The notes below the pieces were generated by a model. It had not been told where the DNA came from. It made no database searches and worked only from the letters and a program-made list of their open reading frames with translations. A program made the position numbers and the translations under genes. DNA of 64,000 bases. Origin: Schizophyllum amplum. Taxonomy: Eukaryota; Basidiomycota; Agaricomycetes; Agaricales; Schizophyllaceae. Below, piece after piece: positions 11,179-22,400 of the stretch; positions within the stretch are counted from its first letter, which is position 1; every line of letters starts with the position of its first letter. Where the stretch lies: positions 186,001 to 250,000 of the forward strand of contig VDMD01000014.1 in NCBI GenBank assembly GCA_007026445.1, written 5' to 3'.

Positions 11179-12257
11179 TCACGAGCTCGACGCCGTAAGA
11201 TCCTTCTTGAGGTCGTCCGGAATCAGCGACTCGACCTCCGCCCAGGAAGGCGCGGGCATGCGATAGACGTTGCCGATGGTGCCGTACGAGATATCGCCCA
11301 TGCGCGCAACTGGCTTGTACTTCTGCACGTCGATCATGCCCTTCTCATTGAGAACAGAGCGGCGAAGGTGCATATACCTAGGGAGACGCATGGGATCAGT
11401 ACAGGTCACCTACGCATGAAGCTGAACGAGAATACTGACTTGACCTGCCCAATCACGTGGATGTATAAGATCGTGCCGTCCCCGGGGTGGCGTATCTCGT
11501 ATTGGTTAAGGTACTGGGAGGCACATAAGCCTGAGTAGGTCGCAAGGACCGTTGAACCGCAGGCTCACCTCGCACTCCATGGCAAACGCGCTCTCCTTGA
11601 CGCGTGGCGCCTTCACAAATTTCTGTATCATCGAGGGGATGAGTGAGGACTAACGCTGGACGTCGACGACTCACGCTCGGCACTTTGGTGAGCCCAGAGA
11701 AACCCCACTCGCTGACGCCGTGCGGCGCGGGGATGGCGGCTGCATGAGAGTTCATGACCCAAGGCTCGTTAATGAGGTTGACGACAAAGCCATTGCGGAC
11801 GTTCGCAAGGGTATCTGTCATGTTCTCGGCCTTGGTAATAGAAAAGGCGACGTGTCCAGTCATGATGTTGAAGAAGCTGCGAACATCAGCTATCAAATGC
11901 GGGCTTCAAGTAGGCGTAGAAGGTGCTTACCTGAAGGGTGCTATGTTGTCGATCCCGTCATCCGAGGTGGTAGAGACGAAAGCTATGGGTCGCGGGATAA
12001 CACCACTCTTCATGACATTGTACAGATCCCTGGTATTTCTTGAGTGGACGGAAAAGGGCTCTACTGCATTAAACGCACCTGTGCGACAGCGTGAGCGGGT
12101 CTACGCCCTTGAATGCGTCGTCATCGTCCGTGCCCTCCATCCACTTCCTCCCCTCCTCGGTTGCCGTGCACGGCGTTCCAAACTTCCAATCGGGAATCGG
12201 CGGCTGGACGAACTCGGGAGTGCGAGACCGGAAAGGTGGAAGATCTTGGCTGGACAT
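11179..12257 (-). CDS. Flavin reductase-like FMN-binding split-barrel protein, copy B
   Basis: This is a tandem paralogue of the 9302-10370 gene with six exons and five introns at equivalent positions. I chose the ATG at 12257 (MSSQDLPPFRSRTPEF), which aligns with the start of copy A. All segments are conserved and open: WMEGTDDDDAFKGVD, SFFNIMTGHVAFSI, NGFVVNLINEPWVMNSHAA, KAPRVKESAFAMECE, and DISYGTIGNVYRMPAPSW, ending TASSS-stop. Both copies therefore look functional, with substitutions scattered through the protein. The predicted role is FMN binding or flavin reduction in the cytosol, by family. The conserved intron positions point to DNA-level duplication rather than retrocopying. Confidence 0.83.
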
Positions 12258-15200
12258 GGTTGCAGACAAAGGCGGGAGTTGTACAGGAGCTGGGCCAGGA
12301 CTACATAAAGGTTGAAGGATTCATTATCTGGCATTAGGCACAACGTCTCGCCTACGGGCCTTGACTTATCGAGCCGCGACGGCGTCGGGCAACGCCAATG
12401 CCGCCGAGGAGGTTTAGTCTGGTATTACTTGCCTATCGACGACGATAGCCTCGAATGCACCTCCGAGTCAAAGGCGATGTTGTACCATTGTACGCCGTGC
12501 GTCGCAGTGCTCAACTACGCAACTGAAGAAGGAACGTTGGCCGCGGGAGACTACTGAAGAAGGAGGGCAAGAGGATAGTCATGATGAGTACTCACTATCA
12601 GGCGCTACGAGCGTCAGCCACATGTCTGACGCGAAGGGCTCGACCGCATTGCGCATTGGGACGTCTCAAGAGCGACACTCGTCGTTCGTGGACGTTCGAA
12701 GTTCGGTGTCCCAGATTTTGCGTCGTCGAAGTCGACGAGAACGCGCATGGCGCCGATCACTGCTGGGGCTGTGCTGCACGTCGTGGTGGGTCACCGTCAC
12801 GTCTTGAGTCCGTTTTGCTGGCCGTCACGCCAGTATGCGCGTCTCCTTCTCGATAGGTATGCCAGCGCATGCGACATCTGGGATACGGAGCATAGCAAGT
12901 CTGAGAAGGTGCCTCTCGCCGGTCTTACTGTCACAGCCTGAAGATGGTCGCAGATTTGATCCACCCTTCGAAGCTGAGTTCGCAGGTAGCTCTACGAGAG
13001 GATGTCGACCGTTGCTCCGCCAGCAATCTTACCTCTTTGCCCGAGATCCTGCTCTTCCGCTATTGAACATCAAAGTATGTGGAGCAGAGGCCGTGGTGGG
13101 CATAATTGTCCCTTCGAAGCACACGTGGGCTGCAGGCTGACGCCACGGTGTCGCTCGACTTCTTGTACGCCTGGCACTCACCGCCGCATGCCCGGCGCTC
13201 CCTCCTCAATTCGTGATCCAATTCCATATGATCAATGCTCTGGTACGAGCATTTCATGCGCATTTTGACACGTCCTACGCGCATCGCGAAGTCGTATGGA
13301 ACCATAGCTGCCGCTCGTGACGGACGTTCGCCCTACATGGGCAAAGATCAAGGAAGGGAGACCTCGAGCGTCATTCCGTGGAGATCTCATACGAGCTATA
13401 CTCACTCCTGCTACTGACGTTCAGCCCAGATCAACTCTTCACGAGTTAAGACTGCATGACGGCCGAATGCCTTGCAAGCCCGGATGGGCTGGCAGTGGCA
13501 TGCGCTTCTCGGAATCTGGTACGGAGCTGCTTCTTCTTGTCGTGTCTTTTGTTATCGCGCAGGGTCTGCAAACACCCGGTGTCGAGCGAGCTGCAATCTT
13601 CAGGTATTCCCAAACATGCTCAGCGGCGAGCGCCCATCCGGAACATGCCATGCGCAACACACTAGTAGGTCAGCCGTCTGCATAGTCAGCCCGTCACGCA
13701 CTCCACGAAAAGGCTGACGCGTCCCTTGCAGGATATTTCTGTCCTGGGATGGCAGTCCTGAGCAACGGGAACCGCTCGCGCAATAGCCTCTTCATCGTCA
13801 GTCGGCGCCACCAACGCGCCTTCACGATCTGCCAGTCGGGCGTCGCTATCAGTCTTCTGGCATTGAACCTATTTCCTGCCACTCACACGATCTATGCTTG
13901 CCCCGCACGGTATGCCACCACCTTTTCATATGTTTTCGTTGTGCTCATCCAGCAGTGCCAGTGAGAGCCGATATGCCCCTCGTGCAAGGGGTCCAGCAGT
14001 TTCTCTTTCTGGAATGCGGACGATCAACTGACAACAGACCTACTGCTTGAAGGTGCTAGAAGCAGAATTGACTCCGCGTCGCGAGCGGAGGCGCCAGTGT
14101 TTTACGGATGTGCATGGCCCACGTGCGTATATCTACGCGGCTGCGCTGCACGGGGTTCCATTTTCTGACTCTCTACGAGTCTAGTCCCATGCCTGCGTGC
14201 CATGGAAGGTGTTTCGAATTTTGGTATGCGGTTTCCTGTGCGGCGTATTCAGACAACTGATTTTTGCATCAGCTGATCCCCGCGAGCGAGGTTTTGTACG
14301 GAGCCTTCACGCATTGAGAGACGATGCCTGGCGTCTCCAATTACTGAAGATCCTAGTTCAATTCATCACTCACTGCCGGCCACGCGTCCGACGCGTTCAA
14401 GGTGCGCATCAGTAATTGTGGCAACCGCTTATACACCTATATGCGAGCCTTTCGTAGACCCCCTCGTATATAACAAGCACTACGAGAGCTCCGAAGCAGG
14501 GTGGCACCCAGGTGGCGCTCCACCCTGCGGGCTGTCGGGCATGGGAAGCCAGCGCACGCTTGGAAATTGGTGCAGAGCGACACGTCGGTAGCGTCATTGC
14601 CTCTCATACGCGTGCAAAACCTTGACTTGCACTGAGGAGCACGGCGCTGCTCATATAGATTGGTGCGCTGTATGCCTCGTAGTCTATCAAATGAAGGTCA
14701 ACGTGCAGATAAAGTATTCACCTGCCATGATGAGGAGCATGAAGGACAGAGACGTTATGGGGGGTATCTGTCATGTCGAACGGAGTTATAGCAGTTATGA
14801 CTTCAAGTGACCGAGCTCCCAGAGCGTCAGCTCCATACTTTCGCTGGCACCAGCCATTGATGGGTGGTTATGGGTCCGACTTCAACCAGTCACACCTGCC
14901 ATAACGAGCTTCGGCAAATGCCGAACAGTGGTTCTCCTGAACGCTGGCGGTCATGGAATCTCGAGACGTGTGCGACGCTTCCCAGGCTTCAGCAACCCCG
15001 CACAAGAGGTTATCGTACATTTGGAAAAACTCCAGCGAGGAAATGATTGCGAAGCACCGCTCATGATATGCGGCATACATGGTTTGCGGTCTCCCATTTC
15101 CCAGCCCCTGGGGCTATTCTGGGCCGGGCGACGGAGTGCGGGTGATGGGCCTGGGTAATTGCCTTGCGCGCAGGCTACATAAGAGGCGGGTGCGGTGCGC

Positions 15201-15576
15201 TGGGTGCTGCCCCCGCCCCCGCCGACGATCTGCTCTCTGTCTCTTGTCTGCCGTCGATAGCAACGATCGGATCTAAAGCCACGTCACTCGTAAGTTCGCA
15301 TCTGCTCTTTGCCTCCTCCCCTCATCATCGCGCCTCTGCTGCCGAGCATGTTCTTGCACGCCCCCCTCTCCTCCTTCTTCAATCGTTCAACTCGAACTTC
15401 TCGATCTCAGGCGCCGATCCTCACGTGATTCCATTGTCGCGTCAAATGTCGCAATTGGGTCGCAATTGTTAATTTGGTCATACTTGCAGAACGTCTGGCG
15501 CTGGTTGCGACATTCTGCGACCTCCCCCTCATCGTCGCCTCTACTTCTCCGCACGCCTAGGACCCAAATTCTCGTC
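12258..15576. other. Long gene-poor stretch; first ~640 bp duplicated from copy A flank
   Basis: Bases 12258-12900 share ordered anchors with the region upstream of flavin-reductase copy A. Beyond that I recognise no gene. An open stretch at about 13145-13316 (...LALTAACPALPPQFVIQF...) looks weakly protein-like. Around 13530-13640 a stretch reading ...AAIFRYSQTCSAASAH recalls the F-box-like N-terminus of the 5502 family. Both may be decayed gene fragments. Confidence 0.3.
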
Positions 15577-16530
15577 ATGGACACTTGCCCGACGGAGCTT
15601 CACCTATACATCTGCCAACTCGTATCCTGCGTGGACGATGGCCGCACGATCCGCTCTCTAGCAAGCGTATCTCACTACTACCGATCGCTGGCGCGGCACC
15701 TCATTCACACATCCGTGTCGCTATCCTCCGCGGAGAGAATCATCGACTTCGCGAGGAAGCTCGAAGACGACACCCTACGAAAAGGCGTCAGACATCTGTT
15801 CATGTCCGACCGCCATGCGACCTCCAAATCTCACCCGCCACAACAGACGGTACAAGAATCCATAGCACGGATCCTTACCCTCACCGGCCCCGCACTCGAG
15901 ACGCTCTCCATCCACTGCAGCAGCCTGCTCTCCAGCGCGTCCCTCCTTGCCCACACCGCCTTCCGTATACCCCTCCCCCGTCTCGAGGAACTCGCAGTAC
16001 ACGGCCTATACCCGTTCCCCTCCGACGCCCATACCCACCTCCCACGACTGCACCGGCTGCACCTCTCGGGGCACCGCAATCCGCACGGGCTCCTCCAGCT
16101 CGGCGGAATCGAGACCGCATGCCCAGACCTGCGTGTCCTGCGGATCGACGGCGTCTCCGGCGCGCCTGCCTTCGCGCGTGAGCTGCAGCAGGCGATGTGC
16201 GAGCTGCGCGACCCGCATCCGATGGACGACGAGCCGGCAGGGACGGCACTGGAGCTTTTCCCCGCCCGCTTCCCGCCGCTCATCGAGCGTGTTACGGTGC
16301 AGCCGGCGAGATCGGAGGGCCGCGCATCTGCGACGAAGCGGGTGAAGGAGGAGACGATGATGCGGGTGTTCGATGCTATGCGGAAGGAATTCGTGATGGG
16401 GAGCGGCGAGGACGAGCTCGTGTTCGACTTACTCGAGCCTCCTGCGGGCGCGGAGGATGTGCACGCGGTGATGCGCGACTCTTGGGCACGGAGGATTAGC
16501 GGTGATGATGGCGACGTACTTCGTATATAG
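15577..16530 (+). CDS. F-box-like protein, single exon
   Basis: The frame opens at ATG 15577 (MDTCPTELHLYICQL) and gives 317 residues without introns. The first ~45 residues have the short F-box-like layout PTELHLYICQLV...IRSLASVSHYYRSLARHLIHTSVSL that is common in agaricomycetes. It is followed by Leu-rich segments (LPRLEELAVHGLYPF, LPRLHRLHLSGHRN, CPDLRVLRIDGV) consistent with a short LRR-like fold, and then a charged C-terminus. The likely role is an SCF adaptor, although the F-box is divergent and Skp1 binding is not assured. No signal peptide is seen. Confidence 0.7.
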   Translation: MDTCPTELHLYICQLVSCVDDGRTIRSLASVSHYYRSLARHLIHTSVSLSSAERIIDFARKLEDDTLRKGVRHLFMSDRHATSKSHPPQQTVQESIARILTLTGPALETLSIHCSSLLSSASLLAHTAFRIPLPRLEELAVHGLYPFPSDAHTHLPRLHRLHLSGHRNPHGLLQLGGIETACPDLRVLRIDGVSGAPAFARELQQAMCELRDPHPMDDEPAGTALELFPARFPPLIERVTVQPARSEGRASATKRVKEETMMRVFDAMRKEFVMGSGEDELVFDLLEPPAGAEDVHAVMRDSWARRISGDDGDVLRI

Positions 16531-16764
16531 AGAAGGGTGCGCAGTTCTGGGAACTGCTATGAGGGGATTGTATCTTGTGGCGTACATGTTTATTTCTATC
16601 TTGCAAGAGCCGCGTCCCGCAGAGTTTTCAGTCCCGTTCAAGTCCTGTTCACACATAAAGCTGTTAACTGGCCGGCTTTTGCCTTCTGAATGGGTTATTG
16701 TACCGCGGCTGACGAGGAGCAGTGGAACATAGTGATGAGCGGTGACCGGTGATGACTTCGGATA

Positions 16765-17156
16765 CTATGCCTCACCGGGTCTTTCAAAATTCTTACCCGA
16801 ATTTTGAAACACCCGGGAAACCCCTCTACTTTGACCGTTTTTCTTTCGGAAAAAAATCCAGGCCATGTTTACAACCTTTCTCTATCCAACGGTGCTACTC
16901 TCATGAGGAAGAGAGGTGTGGAAGGTACGACAAGCGGGAGGGGACACCCTGATGGGCTTTTGATGGCATCAATTCGTGTGTCGCGCTTACCCTCACAACT
17001 CCTTCACTTCGTGGCCTTGAAAGTACCACCATTAGACAGTGTTCAGTCGAAAACCCCACCTACTTTTTTTCCCGGACGAATTTCGACGGCTTGAAGGGGG
17101 TTTCCCGGGTGTTTCAAAATTCGGGTAAGAATTTTGAAAGACCCGGTGAGGCATAG
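16765..17156. mobile_element. 392-bp TA-flanked MITE (Tc1/mariner-like), copy 1
   Basis: The ends carry a perfect ~60-bp terminal inverted repeat beginning CTATGCCTCACCGGGTCTTT. The element is flanked by TA on both sides (16763-16764 and 17157-17158), as expected for Tc1/mariner-type target duplications. Within each inverted repeat lies a 10-bp stem (TTCAAAATTC / GAATTTTGAA) that can fold into a small hairpin. There is no coding capacity, so the element is non-autonomous. A second, inverted copy lies at 41482-41872. Confidence 0.85.
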
Positions 17157-17505
17157 TAGGGGCGGCGCTAAGCGCCGCGCCACATCGGCCCGATCTACCG
17201 AGCCGTCGGATTCTGCCATGCGGCGTGCGCGTGATCAACACCTGTTCTCAACTTCCATCTCCAGCATGTTGAGTTTCTTGACTTATGGCTGATGTCCTTC
17301 TTCCAGTTTCTCTTGCCTTCAGCATTTCCCTTGCTTCATGCATATCCTTTTTCTGCCGCCTTCTTCTGAACTGCGAGGCCGGAACCGCGGGACAGCAAGT
17401 CCCTCCGAGACACTCCGTCATGGGAAGTGAACACCTCTCGCGCACGTTCCGCTCGATCTCAGCAGTGAATCAAGACGGTCTCTCTTCTCCTATACTGCAT
17501 CCGGT

Positions 17506-17513
17506 TTATAAGG
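17506..17513 (+). promoter_or_regulatory. TATA-like element upstream of the kinase gene
   Basis: TTATAAGG lies about 110 bp before the kinase ATG at 17623. The stretch from there to the ATG contains no other ATG, which favours this as the core promoter. Confidence 0.4.
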
Positions 17514-17622
17514 TGTAGAATGAAGAGTGCATATCCCCTCTACGTCTCTTCCACGGCGACACATATACCTCCCCCGCCGCCGACGCCACCACCTTCGCCG
17601 CCCTGCCGCCTCACCATCCGAC

Positions 17623-18726
17623 ATGCGCCCCTCAAACGACGAGCCCGTCCTCGGCGCGGACTACACTTATAACCCACTCGAGCCCGGCCGCTTCACCCTC
17701 GATAGCGAGGAGGACTGCATCGGCCAAGGCACATACGGCACCGTCTTCCGCGCGATCGACACTCACAATGATAACCGCACCATCGCCTTCAAAGCCCAGA
17801 AACTCGGGCACCCCAAATCTGCCCTGCGCGCTATGCAGAGACAGGAAGCCCTCATCCACGCCGCCATCTCCGACCACCCAAACATCGTCACCTTCCACGG
17901 CGCCTTCGCCGACGACGAGCACCTCTTCCACGCCATGGAGCTCGTCGACGGCACCGACCTCTACGACACCGCCGCCTCCGGCATCTTCAAGGGCCACCCC
18001 GAGCTCATCCGCGACGGGTTTTTGCAGATGATCAGCGCCCTGCGCGCCATGCACGCCGAGGACTTTTACCACCGCGACATCAAGCCCGAGAACATCGTCG
18101 TCTCCGCGGATGGGCGCGAGTGGCGGCTCTGCGACTTTGGGCTCGCTAGCGCAAACCCGACCTCGCGCTGGAGCGGGTGGGGCACGGACGCGTACCGCGC
18201 GCCCGAGTGCAATGGGGGCGAGTACCGCAATGCGCCCGCGGACGTTTGGGCGCTCGGCGTCGCGCTCTTCGTCGCGGTCACGCAGTGCGCGCCCTGGGGG
18301 GAGGCGAAGCCCGAGGACGTGTTCTTCCGCGCTTTCATCCGCGACGGGCCGCGGTACTTGTTGCGCGCGGCGAGTTTGACGCCCGAGTTTTATCGGCTGC
18401 TGCGCCGGTTTTTCGAGACGGATCCGGAGGAGCGGATAACGCTGGAGGAGGCGGAGGAGGCGCTGCGGGGGCTGGGGGTGTTCACGACGGAGGGGGAGGT
18501 CGACATCGACAGTTATTTGCAGTACCGGCTTCCTGTGGAGTTTGATCCACCGGCGGGGAAGACGCCGTCGCTGGGTGCGTCGTCGTCGAGCTCGCGATCT
18601 ACGGTTTCTGTCGACATGCCCTCGCCATCCGCGCAGCAGCTGCCGCAGCCCTCGTCTGAGTCAAAGCGTGTTTTGACGGCGGAGTTGAATGCTCTGCATC
18701 TGGGCGACGAAGTGGTCGTCGCATAG
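17623..18726 (+). CDS. Serine/threonine protein kinase, single exon
   Basis: The frame from ATG 17623 (MRPSNDEPVLGADY) gives 367 residues. All kinase landmarks are present: glycine loop GQGTYGTVF (~residues 34-42), the VAIK-type lysine in IAFKAQK (~57), the catalytic loop HRDIKPENIV (~152), DFG in LCDFGLA (~172), the APE motif in YRAPECNGG (~193) and the F-helix Asp in ADVWALGVAL. The C-terminal ~60 residues are Ser/Pro-rich and probably disordered. The enzyme should phosphorylate Ser/Thr on protein substrates. The closest subgroup is not evident, and the substrate is unknown. An upstream in-frame extension exists but uses no ATG. Long antisense frames here result from high GC content. Confidence 0.88.
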   Translation: MRPSNDEPVLGADYTYNPLEPGRFTLDSEEDCIGQGTYGTVFRAIDTHNDNRTIAFKAQKLGHPKSALRAMQRQEALIHAAISDHPNIVTFHGAFADDEHLFHAMELVDGTDLYDTAASGIFKGHPELIRDGFLQMISALRAMHAEDFYHRDIKPENIVVSADGREWRLCDFGLASANPTSRWSGWGTDAYRAPECNGGEYRNAPADVWALGVALFVAVTQCAPWGEAKPEDVFFRAFIRDGPRYLLRAASLTPEFYRLLRRFFETDPEERITLEEAEEALRGLGVFTTEGEVDIDSYLQYRLPVEFDPPAGKTPSLGASSSSSRSTVSVDMPSPSAQQLPQPSSESKRVLTAELNALHLGDEVVVA

Positions 18727-19021
18727 CGTGAGGCTGGTTTTGATGTTCGCTCGTATCCTTCGGACCACATAGAGTAGATTATAGACAGGGACTTCCTGGG
18801 ACTTTCGGCTTCGGATACCTCGCAGTACCTACATTGCTTTACTGTACTTGTATCATCTAAGTGTTGTTGTTGTACATATGTATTGAGTGTAGGACAAGGA
18901 AATCGCCAACTACCAGATATGAATTCGAATGAGAAGGCAGCATTGACCCCGGCGCTTGAATATGTGCATTCCGATATATTACAATCCATGATGTATAAGG
19001 GCTGTTGTGTATCTTGAGATA

Positions 19022-19108
19022 GCCCGCCTAGCTCAATCGGCTAGAGCGTCAGACTTTTACGGGTAACGTAGAATCTGAAGGCTGCGGGTTCGACCCCCGC
19101 GGTGGGCT
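19022..19108 (+). tRNA. tRNA-Lys(UUU) with 13-nt intron
   Basis: The 87-nt gene folds as a cloverleaf: acceptor GCCCGCC/GGTGGGC with one G-T pair, a D-arm with GCTC/GAGC, anticodon stem TCAGA/TCTGA around loop CTTTTAA, and T-arm GCGGG-TTCGACC-CCCGC. The anticodon TTT reads Lys AAA/AAG. A 13-nt intron sits after position 37, the canonical place. A second copy on the opposite strand (24452-24538) has the same mature sequence but a slightly different intron. Confidence 0.93.
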
Positions 19109-19495
19109 GTCTTCATGACTTCGTAGACCATATTTTTGGCCACCAGTTTATCTCGTAAACCTCGTCGCATATACCAACATACTCGATGCCTTCGTCAACT
19201 CGATGGCTCACTCAACTCCAGGTAGCTCGCTTGCATCAGGCATTTTGCTTCCAACTGCGCCCAGTTTCTTCGATTTGGCCCGTCAGGTCAGCTTGGTATG
19301 AATGTTCCAGACCACACGAATTATTACGCGATGCAATTTTCCACCTTGAGATACTTAGAAGCCATGATGGAGAAGAAGGATGGAGGGTCAAGAAATTATG
19401 ATGTGCGGGTGACAAGTATTGATACTAAAGCCTTGAGCGTCCATTGAAACGGCAATGATTACAGTGATGAACTTCATGAGGTTGAGACAGGTCCG

Positions 19496-22400
19496 TTAAG
19501 CCGAGTCGTGAGGCCCTTTCGTGGCCGAGGTGGAGGATCGGACGCTTGCATTACTGGGAAGTCGCCGAGGACCACCAGGCGCGCGCTGAGGACGAGAAAG
19601 AAAAGACAGAGACGTACGTCGCAGCGAGGTAATAGACGCCGTGGGTGACGGAGGTCCTCGTGTAGGATCCATCTCGCCGGGAGAATCCGTTAGAGGCACG
19701 TCTCCATGAGAGCCGCCCCCAGCACCCCCAGCTACCGAGCTTTCAGCCGAGTTCTCCTCCGAGCGCACGTCCATGATGGGCTCCAGCGTGATAGCATGGT
19801 GCGAAAAGTCAGGCAACCACGAATGTGCAAGCTCGGGCAACCGCGGCGCATGCGCCGGATGTGTCGAGGGCGATAAGCCATCGGGGGTGCGGACCAGCAG
19901 ATCGGGAGTGGCCAGCGCGGGCGGCAGAGGGCTCGCCGCACCCCGCGGGACCGACATGGCGCTATCCCGGCTACTCCTCCTCCGGTTGGACGCATGCAGG
20001 TCGCCGACGTTGAAGTACTCGAACTGCAGCTCCGCCGACCGGTCCCTCGGAGTCAGCCCATGTCGTCCGCGCCGCTCCTCCGGGCTCGGTGGCGCCCGCT
20101 GACCGTAGTCGCGGACGCCAACCTCGCTGTCGCCACCATCCTCGTCGCCCGACCCGACGGCTGCCGCCCACGGTTCTTCCTGCTGGTACGGGAAGAAGGA
20201 CGCGCGCGACCCCGAGGTCTCTTGCTTCACGTGTCTGGGACGCGACGCCGAGCGTGGGCGTGCGCCAGCGAACACGGCTGACGGCGGCTGCGGCGATACC
20301 CCTCGCCTGGAGTAGATCGAGTCCCGTTGAGCGGCGGTGAGCGACGACGAGGCCGATGCGCCGCGGGTGTGGGCAGTGTCCAGCAATGGGTACGGGCCGG
20401 CCTCGCTGACCGGTGTCGTGCGTGCAGGTTGATCGCTGTCGAACATACTCGACCGGTCCGGGGGGTTGAAATAGGCCTTCCGCAGACGGGCGCGCGTTTC
20501 CTCGGGCGTGCTTGCCAGGAGAGGCGCATGCGTCGGCGACGCCAGCTCTCCGAACTCGCCAAGGCCGGGGCTATCGTATTGCTGCTCAGCCGAGTGTGGA
20601 CGCGGCGTCGCAGGCGTCAGGTCTAGCGAAGGTGGTCGATGTTTCGGGGGCGGTGGTGGAGGGATGCCTATTCATATGATGAGCGACCATGTATGAACGT
20701 CTAGGGTTCGACATACCACCATCTGTGCTGCCGCTGCCGACGCTTGCATGCGTAGGATTCCAGGAGTTCAGCGTAGCTCCGGAGTCCCAAACCACATCCC
20801 GATCTTCATGATTCACCGGCTCATATTTGCCCTTCCCATTGGCCATACCGATCAACGTATGCGAGGTGGACATGCTGAACTCGCTGCCAATGCGCGCTTG
20901 CGCGAGTGGCCTAGTAGGCTCATCGTGCAGATTCGTGAGCTCATAGACACCCTGAATTATCGAAGGTCGGAAATCAGCTCATGAATCAGCCGGAGTAAAA
21001 GTCGACGCACCTTCGCTTGCTTGTCCTTCCCGCGCCTGAAGATGCCGAGAAACGATAAGCGCCGCGTTGTCTGCGCCTCCTGCGTGCGCTTCCCATCCGC
21101 ATCAGCGAACCAGCCCGCCTCGCCTGTCCCGCGCAAAGTCGGTGCGAGTTTGCGATCGCGCCGACGAACATAGAAGAATCGCAAGGCAAAGAGACCGAAG
21201 CAGACGAGGAAGAATGCTGCGCGTGGGATGAGCCCTGGGCAAACGGGTGTGCACGTGCAACTTACCGAGGCAGCCCAGGAGCACCTTGATACCAGTGGAA
21301 AGACCTGGCAATCAAGTCGTGTCAGCAAGGAGGATGCGAAGGAAGGAGAGATGGGGGGAGGGATAAATCTAAGCGAGGGCGGATAGATAAAGGAAAGATT
21401 CAGCCCGCCTTCCGACCGACGGGGCAACCACCGAACCGAGCATCGACGTGATATCGCTTCCTCACCGTCCGCTCTTCCCCCACCTCGCGCTAGCTCTTTC
21501 CCCCACCTCGCGCTAGTCGACGTGGTTCGTAACACATGGCATCGCGCGCACCACCGGCCGATTACAGTCCGAGAAGAATCGCTTCGTGTGCAGATACATG
21601 GCGGTCGCGGACGCCCTCATGATAATCGAAGCGATACAATCGACCAAGGACAACGATGACTCGCTTGAGGACAGATAGATTCCCCGAGGACAGACGAATT
21701 TCCCGAGGACAGACGAATTTCCCGACAACATATGGATTCCCCGAGAACATATGGATTCCCCGAGAACAGAAAAATTCCCCGAGAACAAAACAAATTCCCC
21801 AAGAACAGATGAATTCCCCAAGAACAGATGAATTCCCCAAGAACAGATGAATTCCCCAAGAACAGAAAAATTCCCCAAGAACAAGAACAGATGGAATATT
21901 TCCCAAAAAGGATGGAACCAAAACTCACCATGGCCACCACCACCAGCTTCGTCTTCCGTATTCGTCGTAGCGTCTGCACTGGGATATGCCAAGCCATTTA
22001 TTCGCACGGCGTCAAACTCCTCCGCCGCCCAGGTGTGGTTGGTGAGGGGGATGAGACCGAAGAAGGGCTGGTCGTCGTCGTAGCCGCGGGGCTGGTCGTC
22101 GTCGTAGCCGCGGGGCTGGTCGTCGTCGTAGCCGCGGGGGTCGTCGTCGTCGTAGCCGCGGGGGTCGTCGTCGTCGTAGCCGCGGGTGATTATGGTGTCG
22201 GTGTTGTAAGCAGGATGGTCGTGAGGAGGAAGGAGGTCGGAAGGAGGATGGTGGTCGGAAGGAGGATGGTGGTCGTGAGAAGGATGGTGGTCGTGAGGAG
22301 GAAGGAGGTCGGTAGAAGAATGGTGGTCGGAAAGAGATTGGCGGTGCTGTTCAAGAGGAGGGTGCAGGTCGGAAGGAGGATGGCGGTGCTGTTCGAGAGG

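Noticed and set aside
13749..14415. Short frames as small secreted proteins
   Set aside because: They lack consistent start context, conserved motifs and splice support, and other frames of similar length overlap them.
17632..18072. Long antisense frame over the kinase gene
   Set aside because: It mirrors GC-rich codon use of the sense kinase and shows no motif of its own.
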